From positions 1 to 64,000 of the forward strand of contig NZ_JBHLTP010000023.1 in the NCBI RefSeq assembly GCF_042434395.1: a stretch of 64,000 nt of DNA, in the 5' to 3' direction. Source of the DNA: Pontibacillus salicampi (GTDB lineage: Bacteria; Bacillota; Bacilli; Bacillales; BH030062). A model generated the notes under the pieces. That model worked only from the letters and a program-made list of their open reading frames with translations, searched no databases and was not told where the DNA came from. Positions 42,222 through 51,886 of this stretch are shown piece after piece. Every line of letters begins with the position of its first letter. Position 1 is the stretch's first letter. A program made the translations under genes and the position numbers.

Positions 42222-44153
42222 TTATTTCATATATCGATATTCCAATAGACTTTTTAATATGGAAATCTCCTGCATTAGCTCCTCACCAACGTTTGTTTCC
42301 TGTACCTTTTTCCGCTCCAGCTCTTTATCTACCAATCTTCTTACTGATAAAACGTCTGTCCCGTTTTCCAGCACATCCTCTTTAGAGGTAAATTCCTTAT
42401 GTGCCACGATCTGCATCCCATAGGAATTAAACAGCAGCGTGTAGCCGGCAATGCCGGTAGTTGATTGATACGCCTTGGAAAAGCCACCATCAATCACAAT
42501 CATTTTTCCATTGGCCTTCACGGGGTTTTCCCCTTCGATTTCCTTCACCGGAGTGTGACCATTGATAATATGCCCATGGCTAGGGTCTAGACCGAAGTCC
42601 TGCAGAATCGTACAGCAAACCTCCTGCTTTTCCCGTAAATAATAGTACGGATTTTTTATTTCTTTGTGCGTTTGTTTATCCTTTATAAAATACCTCTCAA
42701 AGGTAGTCATTTCCTTTTTACCAAAGAGGGAGGAATATTCTCCTGCCCACAAATACCATATAATATCAGTCGCCAAGTCGTCCGTTTCCTCTGGATGAGA
42801 GAACGCGTACCTGACATACGACTCAAACACATCCAACAGCTCCCGACCTGCATACGGTTTATCCCCTATTGTCATTTCTGCCATCTTACCGTCATCGTCT
42901 AACGGAATGCAGCCATGAATGAGCAGATTGTTATTATACTTTAAATACAAACTGCCCTTCTTCATGAGAAAATTCATATGCCGCGCCAGCTTCTCCGAAT
43001 GCTGCACAGAGAATAACAGCTTGTCCATCACCTCTGCCTCTTCCTCCAGCAAAGCTTCCGGCTGCTTCGGGTCCACCGTCTCAAAGCACGTATTCTCTAA
43101 CGGATAGGTAGTACCTCGAATTGTGACTTCCTTCCGATTATAATCCACCTTCTCCAGCAAAAGTCGATTTTCCATATTGAAATCCGGACGCCTCTTAATA
43201 ATAGGACTTTCCAGCTTAAATTGAATCATCGCAATCGCTTGATGAATCTTCGTACTCTGCAGCTGTTCATAATCAGAAATCTTCTCGCCAGCTTGAATTT
43301 TTGGGCGGAACGCCGGATTATCCTCATAATATTTTTCCGCCAGGTTAAGCAGCGGCCTCAAATTAATACCGTACGCATCCTCAATAATATCCAAATTCGC
43401 ATAACGAGCACAAATCCGAATAATATTAGCAAGGCACACCTTCGACCCAGCAAACGCACCAATCCACAACACATCATGGTTCCCCCACTGAATATCTACA
43501 GAATGATAATCAATAAGCGTATCCATAATCTTATCCGGATCAGGCCCACGATCATAAATATCCCCAACAACATGCAGATGGTCCACCACTAGCCGCTGCA
43601 CGGTGTACGCCAACCCAATAAGAAACTTATCAGCCTGACCGAGAGAAATAATTTGTTGGACAATTTTAGAATAATACTGCTTCTTATTCATATCATCACC
43701 AGTCGTATATAACAACTCTTCAATAATAAACACAAACTGCTCTGGTAATGCATTATGTAATTTCGTACGAGTGTACTTCGAGGACACATAGGGGATCAGC
43801 TTAATCATGTGGTCAATCATATCGGAGTACCATTGATGGAGCTCCTTCTCATTATTCATATTATTCTTAACAAGCTTCAGCTTATCTTCGGGATAATACA
43901 TCAACGCCGCAAACTCATCAATCTCTTGATCAGATAACTCCTCCTGGAACATATCTCGAATCTTTTCTTTCACCTTCCCAGCACCATTTCTCAGCACATG
44001 CTGAAAGGACTGATATTCTCCGTGCAAATCACTAACAAAATGCTCCGTCCCTTTAGGCAGATGGAGAATAGCCTCCCGGTTCGTAATCTCCGTAACTATC
44101 TTTTCCTCACTATCATAGCGCTGTGCTAATAAATCCAGTAGTTTCGATTCCAA
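42222..44153 (-). CDS. fbp: Fructose-1,6-bisphosphatase, class III
   Basis: The enzyme removes the C1 phosphate of fructose-1,6-bisphosphate in gluconeogenesis. The 643-residue protein belongs to the Firmicute-specific class III, built on a metallophosphatase core: FVSDLHGEYQSF near residue 38, VVGDIYDRGPDPD and IQWGNHDVLWIGA in the first half and ILHINGHTP-like HIINGHTPVKEIEG later. Translation starts at TTG 44153 after AGGAGG, spaced ten bases. A TATAAT at 44220-44225 (minus strand) is a likely -10. It is monocistronic. Confidence 0.96.
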   Translation of the reverse strand: MESKLLDLLAQRYDSEEKIVTEITNREAILHLPKGTEHFVSDLHGEYQSFQHVLRNGAGKVKEKIRDMFQEELSDQEIDEFAALMYYPEDKLKLVKNNMNNEKELHQWYSDMIDHMIKLIPYVSSKYTRTKLHNALPEQFVFIIEELLYTTGDDMNKKQYYSKIVQQIISLGQADKFLIGLAYTVQRLVVDHLHVVGDIYDRGPDPDKIMDTLIDYHSVDIQWGNHDVLWIGAFAGSKVCLANIIRICARYANLDIIEDAYGINLRPLLNLAEKYYEDNPAFRPKIQAGEKISDYEQLQSTKIHQAIAMIQFKLESPIIKRRPDFNMENRLLLEKVDYNRKEVTIRGTTYPLENTCFETVDPKQPEALLEEEAEVMDKLLFSVQHSEKLARHMNFLMKKGSLYLKYNNNLLIHGCIPLDDDGKMAEMTIGDKPYAGRELLDVFESYVRYAFSHPEETDDLATDIIWYLWAGEYSSLFGKKEMTTFERYFIKDKQTHKEIKNPYYYLREKQEVCCTILQDFGLDPSHGHIINGHTPVKEIEGENPVKANGKMIVIDGGFSKAYQSTTGIAGYTLLFNSYGMQIVAHKEFTSKEDVLENGTDVLSVRRLVDKELERKKVQETNVGEELMQEISILKSLLEYRYMK

Positions 44154-44608
44154 ATTGCTCCAGCCTCCTCAATTCCCTAAGCGTATTAATCTTGTCTAAC
44201 AATTCTGTTAAATAATTTAATTATAAATCAGAATCCATACCACATGAAGAATCAATAGTTATATTTTCATACTCCTCGCTCTACTTTTGGAAATATATAG
44301 TAAAAAGTGTCCGATTAGGAAAACTTATTATAACGATTGACCTTTTCGAGATGGACAAAAAAGTACTATTCTAATGCAACAGGATACTTGTGAAGAAACA
44401 TGTATATGTAAAAGCAGCGCATTAAAACTGAATACCCTTCCATTTTACTGCTTCGATTCCCTTCTGCATAACTTTCAGTCAAAGTGGGAATTTATAAATG
44501 ATTATGGCAATATTAATACATAGAAAAATAAAGCTAGTCTTCATATGAATCAGCTAATGACCGGCACTTTAGTGTAGCTGGAACGTCGACAAAACGAAAG
44601 GGGCAGCA
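44154..44608. other. Divergent intergenic region
   Basis: This 455-base AT-rich stretch separates fbp from the CNNM gene. It holds a probable -10 hexamer for fbp at 44220-44225 (minus strand) and the ribosome site of the CNNM gene near 44600. A 49-codon open frame at 44374-44523 has no ribosome site or recognisable similarity. No repeat or RNA structure was noticed. Confidence 0.5.
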
Positions 44609-45937
44609 ATGGATCATATAATAATTTCCATCATCATTCTGTTATTCTTAATTGTGTTAAATGGCATCTTTGCTATGACAGAAATAGGGGTTGTCACTTC
44701 CCGTAGAAGTAGATTGGAGCAATTAGCAAAAAAGGGAGATAAGAGAGCAAGAACTGCTTTGCATCTTTCTAAGAACTCTGGTGATCTTCTTTCAACCATT
44801 CAAATCGGCATTACGCTCATTGGGATCATTGCCGGTGCCTTTGGAGGTGCAGCATTTGCTGATGACCTGGCCTCTTATTTGAACCGCGTTGCCTACTTGC
44901 GACAATGGAGTACAGAATTAAGTACTGTTTTGGTGGTTGGACTCACGACCTTTTTAACACTAGTAATTGGGGAGCTTGCCCCAAAGCAAATTGGCCTTAA
45001 ATATCCAGAGAAAGTTGCTATTACCATTGCAAAACCCATGTATTTCTTTTCGAAGTTAGGCAAACCGTTTATTCTCGTGCTCAATTATTCCACCAATGCT
45101 GTCCTGAAGATGTTAGGTGTCCAAACGACGAAAGAAGCAGATGTATCAGAGGAAGAAATCCAGCACATGATAAAACAAGGTGTCCATAGTGGAAATATAG
45201 AACAAGTGGAACATGAAATGGTAGATCAGATTTTTAGCATGGGCGATCAAAGGCTTAGTAACATTCTAGTCCCTCGAACGCAGTTAACATGGATTGATGT
45301 GGAAAGTGATTTTGAAGTGAATATGCAGATAATCAGTAATAGTGACCATTCCCGTTTTCCGGTTGGGAAAGGAAGTTTGGATCATTTCTTAGGCGTGATT
45401 TACACAAGTCGCGTGTTCACAAAACTGTTAAACAGGGAAAGCTTCACTATGGAGGATTGTATTGACCAAGCATGCGTCCTACCGGAACACGTAAAAGTAT
45501 TTCAAGCCTTAGAGACATTAAAGGCTTCTGGATATCACGAAGCTGTCGTATTAGATGAATACGGCGGTGTGGAAGGCTTTGTAACACTTTATGATTTTAT
45601 GGAAGTCATCGTTGGTGACATAACCACTCCTGGAGGCAGCCAAGAAAACGGGAAAATTGTTCAATATGATAAAGATTCTTGGCTGGTGGATGGTCAATTA
45701 TCTGTTGATATATTTATCCGTTATTTTGCATTAGAGGATGACCGTTTCGACAATACAGCCTTTCATACGTTAGGCGGATTAATTACAAATGAGCTAGGCG
45801 ACACTCCTAAACAGGGTGACACCATAGAATTGGAACGGTTACGGTTAGAAGTTGTTGACATGGATCATGTTCTGGTTGATAAGCTCTTAGTTACTGTAAA
45901 GGAACTCGAAGAGGAGAAGGACGAAGAGGAGGAATGA
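44609..45937 (+). CDS. CNNM/CorC-type membrane protein (DUF21, CBS pair, CorC domain)
   Basis: The 442-residue protein has an N-terminal DUF21 domain of about three to four helices (LIVLNGIFAMTEIGVVTSRR, STIQIGITLIGIIAGAFGG, VVGLTTFLTLVIGELAPKQI), a CBS pair (from about residue 205: RLSNILVPRTQLTWIDV, VFQALETLKASGYHEAVVLD) and a C-terminal CorC/HlyC domain. Members take part in magnesium or cobalt export, and older annotation calls them hemolysins. The P-type ATPase gene starts one base after its stop codon, so the two are co-translated and may both handle divalent cations. Confidence 0.9.
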   Translation: MDHIIISIIILLFLIVLNGIFAMTEIGVVTSRRSRLEQLAKKGDKRARTALHLSKNSGDLLSTIQIGITLIGIIAGAFGGAAFADDLASYLNRVAYLRQWSTELSTVLVVGLTTFLTLVIGELAPKQIGLKYPEKVAITIAKPMYFFSKLGKPFILVLNYSTNAVLKMLGVQTTKEADVSEEEIQHMIKQGVHSGNIEQVEHEMVDQIFSMGDQRLSNILVPRTQLTWIDVESDFEVNMQIISNSDHSRFPVGKGSLDHFLGVIYTSRVFTKLLNRESFTMEDCIDQACVLPEHVKVFQALETLKASGYHEAVVLDEYGGVEGFVTLYDFMEVIVGDITTPGGSQENGKIVQYDKDSWLVDGQLSVDIFIRYFALEDDRFDNTAFHTLGGLITNELGDTPKQGDTIELERLRLEVVDMDHVLVDKLLVTVKELEEEKDEEEE

Positions 45938-45938
45938 C

Positions 45939-48578
45939 ATGGAGTACTATCAACAAAGCACTTCAGATACACTTAAAGCAACCAATTCCACACATGAGGG
46001 TTTAACCAGTGAACAAGTGCAAACGAGGCTACAGCGAGATGGTTATAATGAATTGGAAAACAAGGAAAGAGTCCCTACCTGGAAGCTTTTTATAGAGACT
46101 TTTAAAGATCCGATGGTTATAGTCCTTCTGTCAGCAGCAGGTGTGCAAATCATTATTGGTGAGCTAGTAGAATCGTTGATTATTTTCCTGGTATTGCTTA
46201 TTAATTCAGTCATTAGTGTAGTGCAAACGAGGAAAGCAGAAGGCTCCCTTGAAGCGTTAAGGAATTTGTCAGCTCCTGAGGCGAAAGTGATAAGGGATGG
46301 GGTGAAGCAAACTGTAGAGGCCAGGGAGCTTGTGCAAGGAGACGTCGTGTATCTAGAAGCAGGCGATTACGTTCCTGCAGACGGACGTGTGCTTGAAAGC
46401 GGTTCTTTAAAAACGAATGAAGGAATGTTAACAGGTGAATCGGAAGCGGTAGAGAAAACGGCAGAGGTTATTGATGAAGAAGTAACGCTTGGTGACCAGC
46501 GTAATATGGTATTTAGCAGTTCTCTCGTTGTATATGGTCGTGGGACGTTGGTCGTCACAGGGACAGGCGAAAAAACAGAAGTCGGTAAAATTGCTGACAT
46601 GATCTCCTCCGCAGAACAGAAAGAGACACCATTGCAACGTAACTTATATGTTTTTAGTAAGAGGCTTGGCATCGCAATACTCATTCTTTGTGTGCTCATT
46701 TTCGCTGTTCAAGCAGCACGTATTTGGTTTGGTAATGGAGAAGCAGATACGACAACAGCCTTAATTAATGCTCTTATGTTCTCAGTAGCCATTGCAGTTG
46801 CTGCTATTCCTGAAGCGCTCCAGTCTATCGTAACGATTGTCCTTTCTGTCGGAACAAATAAAATGGCAAAACAACACGCCATCATCCGCAAGCTTCCTGC
46901 TGTAGAGACATTAGGCTCCACAAGTATTATATGTACAGACAAGACTGGAACCTTAACGCAAAATAAAATGACTGTTACCGATTACTTCTTACCTATGCAT
47001 ACGAGGGAGAGCCTGCCAGAAAACAACGCTGATTGGGATGAATCAGAGCAACTATTAGTTCAAATTGGCACCCTATGCAACGATTCATATATCAATCAAG
47101 ACAAGCAAGAAGTGGGAGATCCAACAGAGGTTGCACTCATTCATTTCACTAACAAGCATACAGCGGGATATGAACAAATACAAGACCTTTATCCACGGAT
47201 AGCAGAATTACCATTTGATTCTGATCGCAAGCTAATGTCCACGGTACATCAGATACATGACAACACCCTGATGCTTACTAAAGGTGGTCCTGATGTGATG
47301 TTCGACCGTGCAAGCTACGTATTAATAAATGGAGAAGAACAGGCTCTAACAGAGGATATGCTTGATCTTTTCCGAAAAGCAAATGAGGATTACTCAAATC
47401 AGGCACTCCGGGTATTAGCACTTGGTTACAAGCCGTTACCAGACGGAACAGAAGATATCACTCAAGATGAGGAGCAGGACTTAGTATTGGTTGGTTTAAC
47501 AGCAATGATGGACCCACCACGGGAAGAAGTCTTTCATTCTATTGCACAAGCCAAACAAGCCGGTATTCGCCCCATTATGATTACCGGCGATCACAAAACA
47601 ACCGCTCAGGCAATTGGACGAGAAATTGGCCTAATGGATGAAGACGATTTAGCCGTTACAGGAAAAGAGCTGGATACCATGTCCGCGGAGGAATTAGAAC
47701 AGAAGTTAGACAGGATTGCTGTATATGCCCGGGTATCACCTGAAAATAAAATACGCATTGTCCGAACCTGGCAGCACCGCAACGCTGTTACTGCGATGAC
47801 TGGTGACGGTGTAAACGATGCCCCCGCTTTAAAGCAAGCAGACATAGGAATTGCCATGGGGAGTGGTACCGACGTTGCCAAAGATGCCTCCGCCATGATT
47901 TTAACCGATGACAATTTCGTCTCCATCGTCAATGCAATCCGAGTTGGACGTACTGTATTCGATAACATTAAGAAGTCAATCAGCTACTTATTTGCAGGGA
48001 ACCTAGGAGCAATCCTTACTATCTTATATGCAGTAATCTTTAACCTGCCAAACCCATTCACTGCCTTACAGCTGTTATTCATTAACCTTGTCAATGACTC
48101 GCTTCCTGCCATTGCATTAGGTGTCGAGAAATCCGAACCAAACGTAATGGAACGAAAGCCACGCCCTGTCAATGAAGGAATCCTGGACAGTAAAACCATG
48201 CAGGCCGTCCTAACAAGAGGCATATTAATAGCGATTGCAGTAACAAGCTCCTTCTATATCGGCTTAAGCCACTCCAACGAAATGGGAGTGGCAATGGCCT
48301 TCACAACCTTAATTCTATCCAGAACGCTCCAAACATTTGCTACCAGATCCAATACCAAATCAGCCATAAGCATTGGATTGTTCAGTAACAAATACGTGGC
48401 AGGAGCAGTCGCCCTTGGATTTGTCCTATATGGCATCACCGTCTTACCGTTTGCTCGCGATGTATTTCACATCCCAGCCGCATTTGGTATAACAGATTGG
48501 CTTATTGCAACTGCCCTCGCTCTCGGAGCTGTTATTATGATGGAAATTGTCAAGTTTTTGAGGTATGGAAAAAAGTAG
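45939..48578 (+). CDS. P-type Ca2+-transporting ATPase (P2A type)
   Basis: The 879-residue pump has an N-terminal cation ATPase domain, the actuator motif GMLTGESEAVEK, the phosphorylated Asp334 in ICTDKTGTLTQNKM, the nucleotide-binding motif and the hinge MTGDGVNDAPALKQADIGIA. Membrane helix 4 carries AVAAIPEAL and helix 6 carries NLVNDSLPAIALG, whose Asn and Asp are the calcium ligands of SERCA-like pumps. It resembles bacterial calcium ATPases such as Listeria LMCA1 and probably expels calcium from the cytoplasm. It is translationally coupled to the CNNM gene and ends at a strong terminator. Confidence 0.93.
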   Translation: MEYYQQSTSDTLKATNSTHEGLTSEQVQTRLQRDGYNELENKERVPTWKLFIETFKDPMVIVLLSAAGVQIIIGELVESLIIFLVLLINSVISVVQTRKAEGSLEALRNLSAPEAKVIRDGVKQTVEARELVQGDVVYLEAGDYVPADGRVLESGSLKTNEGMLTGESEAVEKTAEVIDEEVTLGDQRNMVFSSSLVVYGRGTLVVTGTGEKTEVGKIADMISSAEQKETPLQRNLYVFSKRLGIAILILCVLIFAVQAARIWFGNGEADTTTALINALMFSVAIAVAAIPEALQSIVTIVLSVGTNKMAKQHAIIRKLPAVETLGSTSIICTDKTGTLTQNKMTVTDYFLPMHTRESLPENNADWDESEQLLVQIGTLCNDSYINQDKQEVGDPTEVALIHFTNKHTAGYEQIQDLYPRIAELPFDSDRKLMSTVHQIHDNTLMLTKGGPDVMFDRASYVLINGEEQALTEDMLDLFRKANEDYSNQALRVLALGYKPLPDGTEDITQDEEQDLVLVGLTAMMDPPREEVFHSIAQAKQAGIRPIMITGDHKTTAQAIGREIGLMDEDDLAVTGKELDTMSAEELEQKLDRIAVYARVSPENKIRIVRTWQHRNAVTAMTGDGVNDAPALKQADIGIAMGSGTDVAKDASAMILTDDNFVSIVNAIRVGRTVFDNIKKSISYLFAGNLGAILTILYAVIFNLPNPFTALQLLFINLVNDSLPAIALGVEKSEPNVMERKPRPVNEGILDSKTMQAVLTRGILIAIAVTSSFYIGLSHSNEMGVAMAFTTLILSRTLQTFATRSNTKSAISIGLFSNKYVAGAVALGFVLYGITVLPFARDVFHIPAAFGITDWLIATALALGAVIMMEIVKFLRYGKK

Positions 48579-48596
48579 ATGATCAGCATACAAACA

Positions 48597-48636
48597 GGGC
48601 TTCTTAGGAGTTATCTTAACTCTTAAGAAGCCCTTA
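48597..48636 (+). terminator. Terminator after the P-type ATPase gene
   Basis: A long stem, GGGCTTCTTA plus GAGTTA against TAACTC plus TTAAGAAGCCC, with a very short loop, is followed by TTAT. It starts 18 bases after the stop codon. Confidence 0.82.
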
Positions 48637-48670
48637 TACTTATAATAATATAGTCACTAAGGGGTTATGT

Positions 48671-48707
48671 CTCATTCACTCACGTTTTCACAACATGAGT
48701 GAATGAG
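48671..48707 (-). terminator. Inverted repeat at the end of the uronate operon
   Basis: CTCATTCACTCA and TGAGTGAATGAG form a perfect 12-bp inverted repeat with a 13-base loop, 21 bases after the last gene of the leftward operon. There is no T run, so it may stabilise the mRNA end rather than terminate. Confidence 0.5.
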
Positions 48708-48728
48708 ATTACATTACTCACTCTACCG

Positions 48729-49802
48729 TTACTCCACTCGGATGGCCTGCTGTTGTGCGTGTAAGCACAGCTCTGCGGCCTTAAACGCATGCTCCTGTGT
48801 CATCGCATTTTCTGTTCGATTTAAGCAGTCGAGAATTAGTTCTCCGAAAAATGGAAACCCGACTTGACCGCCTAACTCATAATAATGCTCTCCTTCTCCG
48901 TTCACAAGATAGAGGTGATCACCTGTCTTACTTCTGGCAATATCAACGTATTTACGTAGTTCTATGTAACCTTCAGTGCCGAGTATAGTCGTACGCCCAT
49001 CTCCCCACGTACTCAGTCCATCAGGTGTAAACCAGTCGACACGAAAGTAGTTTGTGGCACCGTTGTCAGCAATTAACGAGGCATCCCCAAAGTCTTCTAG
49101 CTCGGGATAATCCGCATGATTGTAGTTGGCCACTTTGCTTTGTACGACCCTCGCGTCTTTAGCGCCTGTAAAATACAAAAACTGTTCAATCTGATGACTT
49201 CCAATGTCACATAGGATGCCTCCATACTGTTCATACGTAAAAAACCAATCCGGCCGGCTCGGGGCGTTTAAGCGGTGTGGTCCTAACCCTATCACCTGCA
49301 GGACACGGCCGATCGCTCCTTCTTCAATGAGTTGACCAGCATAAACGGCACTCTCCACATGCAGACGTTCGCTGTAATAGACCGCATATTTACGACCTGT
49401 TTCGGCAACTTTCAAACGAGCAGATTCTAGCTGCTCAAGCGTGGTGAACGGTGCTTTATCTGTAAAGTAATCCTTGCCATGATCCATTACTCTTAACCCT
49501 AACGCACAGCGCTCGGATGGGATTTTAGCTCCCGCAACCAGCTTGATAGACGGATCGTCTAATATTTCCTGCTCATTTTGCGCTGCCTTTACGCCTGGGT
49601 AGGTGGCTAAAAATGCCTCGACCTTCTGAGGATCTACGTCGTACACCCATTTCAAATCTGCTCCTGCTTCCGTCAGGCCATTGCACATGCCGTAAATATG
49701 CCCATGATCAAGACCAATGGCAGCAAATGAAAATTCCCCCTCCGAAACGACCTGCTCCCGTTTTCCCTCTGGTGCATAATTCATACCATCTGCTCGTTGC
49801 AT
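48729..49802 (-). CDS. Gfo/Idh/MocA oxidoreductase, divergent member
   Basis: The 357-residue protein has the two-domain Gfo/Idh/MocA layout, but the usual GxGxxG at the N-terminus reads AAIGLDHGHIYGMCNGL and the EKP motif reads FTDKAPFTTLEQ. It keeps a likely catalytic GGILCDIGSHQIEQFLYF segment. Such enzymes oxidise or reduce sugars, cyclitols or sugar acids with a bound or free NAD(P). It is the last gene of the operon, overlaps its paralogue by 22 bases and differs clearly from the other two members. Confidence 0.85.
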   Translation of the reverse strand: MQRADGMNYAPEGKREQVVSEGEFSFAAIGLDHGHIYGMCNGLTEAGADLKWVYDVDPQKVEAFLATYPGVKAAQNEQEILDDPSIKLVAGAKIPSERCALGLRVMDHGKDYFTDKAPFTTLEQLESARLKVAETGRKYAVYYSERLHVESAVYAGQLIEEGAIGRVLQVIGLGPHRLNAPSRPDWFFTYEQYGGILCDIGSHQIEQFLYFTGAKDARVVQSKVANYNHADYPELEDFGDASLIADNGATNYFRVDWFTPDGLSTWGDGRTTILGTEGYIELRKYVDIARSKTGDHLYLVNGEGEHYYELGGQVGFPFFGELILDCLNRTENAMTQEHAFKAAELCLHAQQQAIRVE

Positions 49803-50806
49803 GTAATCCTCCCCTTATAAAGTTCATCTATTAAATAAAGTGCTCTTAGTCCTTCCTTGCCATCGACATAAAGTCGTTCTTCTCCGTTGATTGCTTTAAT
49901 CATTTGGAGATACTGCCGGCCATGCAAGTTCAGCTCATCCGACATTGTCTTCTGCTTCAACTGATCGAGAGTAAGACCATCTGTAGTATTTAGGCTGACC
50001 AATTGATTGTCTTCCAACTTAGCAGTTCCCTTACTTCCAATGACCTCAATTCGGACATGATATCCCGGATACGCACATGTTGTTGTGGACAATACTCCAA
50101 GTGAACCCGATTGGAATTCCACGATACTCACGGCAGTATCCTCGACTTCAATTCGTTCATGACCAAGCGTGGCTATTTGTCCCTTCACACTCGAATACTC
50201 GCCAAACAGATACAGCATCAAGTCCACCGTATGGATGCCTTGGTTCATGACAGCTCCTCCGCCATCAAGTGCCCATGTCCCTCGCCAGACTGACGAATCG
50301 TAATACTCCTGAGTACGATACCATTGCACTGCACCATTAATCATAACTGGTTTTCCTAGTGTGCCTTGTGCAAGAAGAGAGCGCAGAAGCTGAACGTCTT
50401 CTGCAAAGCGATTCTGATAAATGACAGACAGCAGAACGCCCTCCGCTTCACAAATGCGCACCATCTCTTCTGCTTTAGCAATAGAAATCTCCATTGGTTT
50501 TTCTACGACCACGTGCTTCCCAGCCTTTGCGGCCAACTCTGTTAGCTCGCCGTGTAATCCGCTTGGAGCACAAATGGAGACGACATCAATATCCTTTTGC
50601 TTCAACATTTCCTGCACGTCTTTATATGCAGCACATTGATATTGGCGGGCTGCCACCTGTGCTACCTGATCACAACGGTCCATCACTGCCTCAATCCGTG
50701 CATACCCTTTTTGACAAAGCTTGTGAAGCTGACGCAAATGTTCTGTGCCTATCCCTGCGGCTCCAATGACACCAAACCGTACCGGCTTTGTTTTGGCCCT
50801 TTTCAT
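49781..50806 (-). CDS. Gfo/Idh/MocA oxidoreductase
   Basis: The 341-residue protein has an N-terminal nucleotide-binding motif (RFGVIGAAGIGTEHLRQL), the family EKP motif (HVVVEKPMEISIAKAEEM) and the catalytic-domain segment GGAVMNQGIHTVDLMLYLFG containing the conserved histidine. It is close in sequence to the next oxidoreductase (50803-51861), sharing NRFAED/HRFDPA-, WYRTQEYYDSSVWRGTW- and HERIEVEDTAVS-like blocks, so the two arose by duplication. The genes overlap at ATGA. It probably changes the oxidation state of a carbon on the imported sugar or uronate. Confidence 0.88.
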   Translation of the reverse strand: MKRAKTKPVRFGVIGAAGIGTEHLRQLHKLCQKGYARIEAVMDRCDQVAQVAARQYQCAAYKDVQEMLKQKDIDVVSICAPSGLHGELTELAAKAGKHVVVEKPMEISIAKAEEMVRICEAEGVLLSVIYQNRFAEDVQLLRSLLAQGTLGKPVMINGAVQWYRTQEYYDSSVWRGTWALDGGGAVMNQGIHTVDLMLYLFGEYSSVKGQIATLGHERIEVEDTAVSIVEFQSGSLGVLSTTTCAYPGYHVRIEVIGSKGTAKLEDNQLVSLNTTDGLTLDQLKQKTMSDELNLHGRQYLQMIKAINGEERLYVDGKEGLRALYLIDELYKGRITCNEQMV

Positions 50807-51861
50807 TGTACCGTCTTCGGCTGCCGCGATTGGGCGGATTCGTAAATAGAAAGAATAATTTCAAGCGGCTTTAGGCCCTCTTCCCCATTCACAATCGGCT
50901 CCCGCCCCGCTTCCAGCGCTTCAATCATGTCTTCGATTTGCAGGCGGTGCGCATTTCCTGCAATTGCTCCAGGGTCTGCGGAACCGGTCGCCGCATCGCC
51001 TGACTGTTGACTAGCTAAGTTTATGGCATCCTCTGGTGTGCTATTACTGGAATCGGGCTTCACAAACAGTTGCAGCAGCTCATCATCTTCAATTTTAGCT
51101 GAGCCTGTCGTTCCAAATAATTCAAGCCTTGCGGATAGACCAGGATATGCGCTCGTCGTGCCAACAATTGTTCCAAGTCCGCCATTCGCAAATCTCACTG
51201 TGGCAACCGCAATATCTTCCACTTCAATACGCTCATGAGTCAATGTCGCGATTTTTGCTTCCACCTGAGTGATGGGTCCCATCAAATATTGCAGCAAATC
51301 GATTGTATGAATGCTTTGATTCATGAGTGCTCCTCCACCGTCAAGCTCCCAAGTACCCCGCCATTCACCGCTGTCATAGTATTCTTGAGATCGGTACCAG
51401 TTCACCGCAGCCTGTCCGAGAATGAGCTTACCAAGGCGTTCCTCTTCAATCGCTCTTTTCACCTGAACTGTTGCAGGATCAAATCGATGCTGAGAGATGA
51501 CAGCAAGTTTCACCCCTTGCTCTTTGCACACATTAATCATGGCGTGAGCTTTTTCTATATTTACGTCCATTGGCTTCTCCGTTATAACATGCTTTCCGGC
51601 ATTGGCACAGGCAATAGCCATGTCACTATGCATACCGCTTGGAGTTAATATGTTGACTACATCAATATCCTCTCGCTTCAGCATCTCATGATAATCGACA
51701 TACCCATCGACATTGTATTCGGCAGCAAGACGCTTCATTTTCGCTTCGTTCCGATCTACTACTGCTACAAGCTCGGCATTTTCAATTGCTGAAATTTGCT
51801 CGGCATGAGTCCTGCTGATCACACCGCAGCCAATCAATGCAAAACGGTACGTTTTTGTCAT
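50803..51861 (-). CDS. Gfo/Idh/MocA oxidoreductase
   Basis: The 352-residue enzyme has FALIGCGVISRTHAEQI for nucleotide binding, HVITEKPMDVNIEKAHAM and the catalytic block GGALMNQSIHTIDLLQYLMG. It is the first of three consecutive Gfo/Idh/MocA genes and a close paralogue of the second. I set the start at ATG 51861, nine bases after AAAGG, although ATG 51867 is possible. It lies 25 bases after the ABC permease gene. A role in oxidising the imported oligosaccharide, for example to a 3-keto sugar, is inferred. Confidence 0.88.
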   Translation of the reverse strand: MTKTYRFALIGCGVISRTHAEQISAIENAELVAVVDRNEAKMKRLAAEYNVDGYVDYHEMLKREDIDVVNILTPSGMHSDMAIACANAGKHVITEKPMDVNIEKAHAMINVCKEQGVKLAVISQHRFDPATVQVKRAIEEERLGKLILGQAAVNWYRSQEYYDSGEWRGTWELDGGGALMNQSIHTIDLLQYLMGPITQVEAKIATLTHERIEVEDIAVATVRFANGGLGTIVGTTSAYPGLSARLELFGTTGSAKIEDDELLQLFVKPDSSNSTPEDAINLASQQSGDAATGSADPGAIAGNAHRLQIEDMIEALEAGREPIVNGEEGLKPLEIILSIYESAQSRQPKTVQ

Positions 51862-51886
51862 CTTCATCAACCTTTCCCAAATAAAA

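Noticed and set aside
44374..44523. Small 49-codon gene between fbp and the CNNM gene
   Set aside because: There is no ribosome site, no recognisable similarity and no conserved context. Likely a chance open frame.
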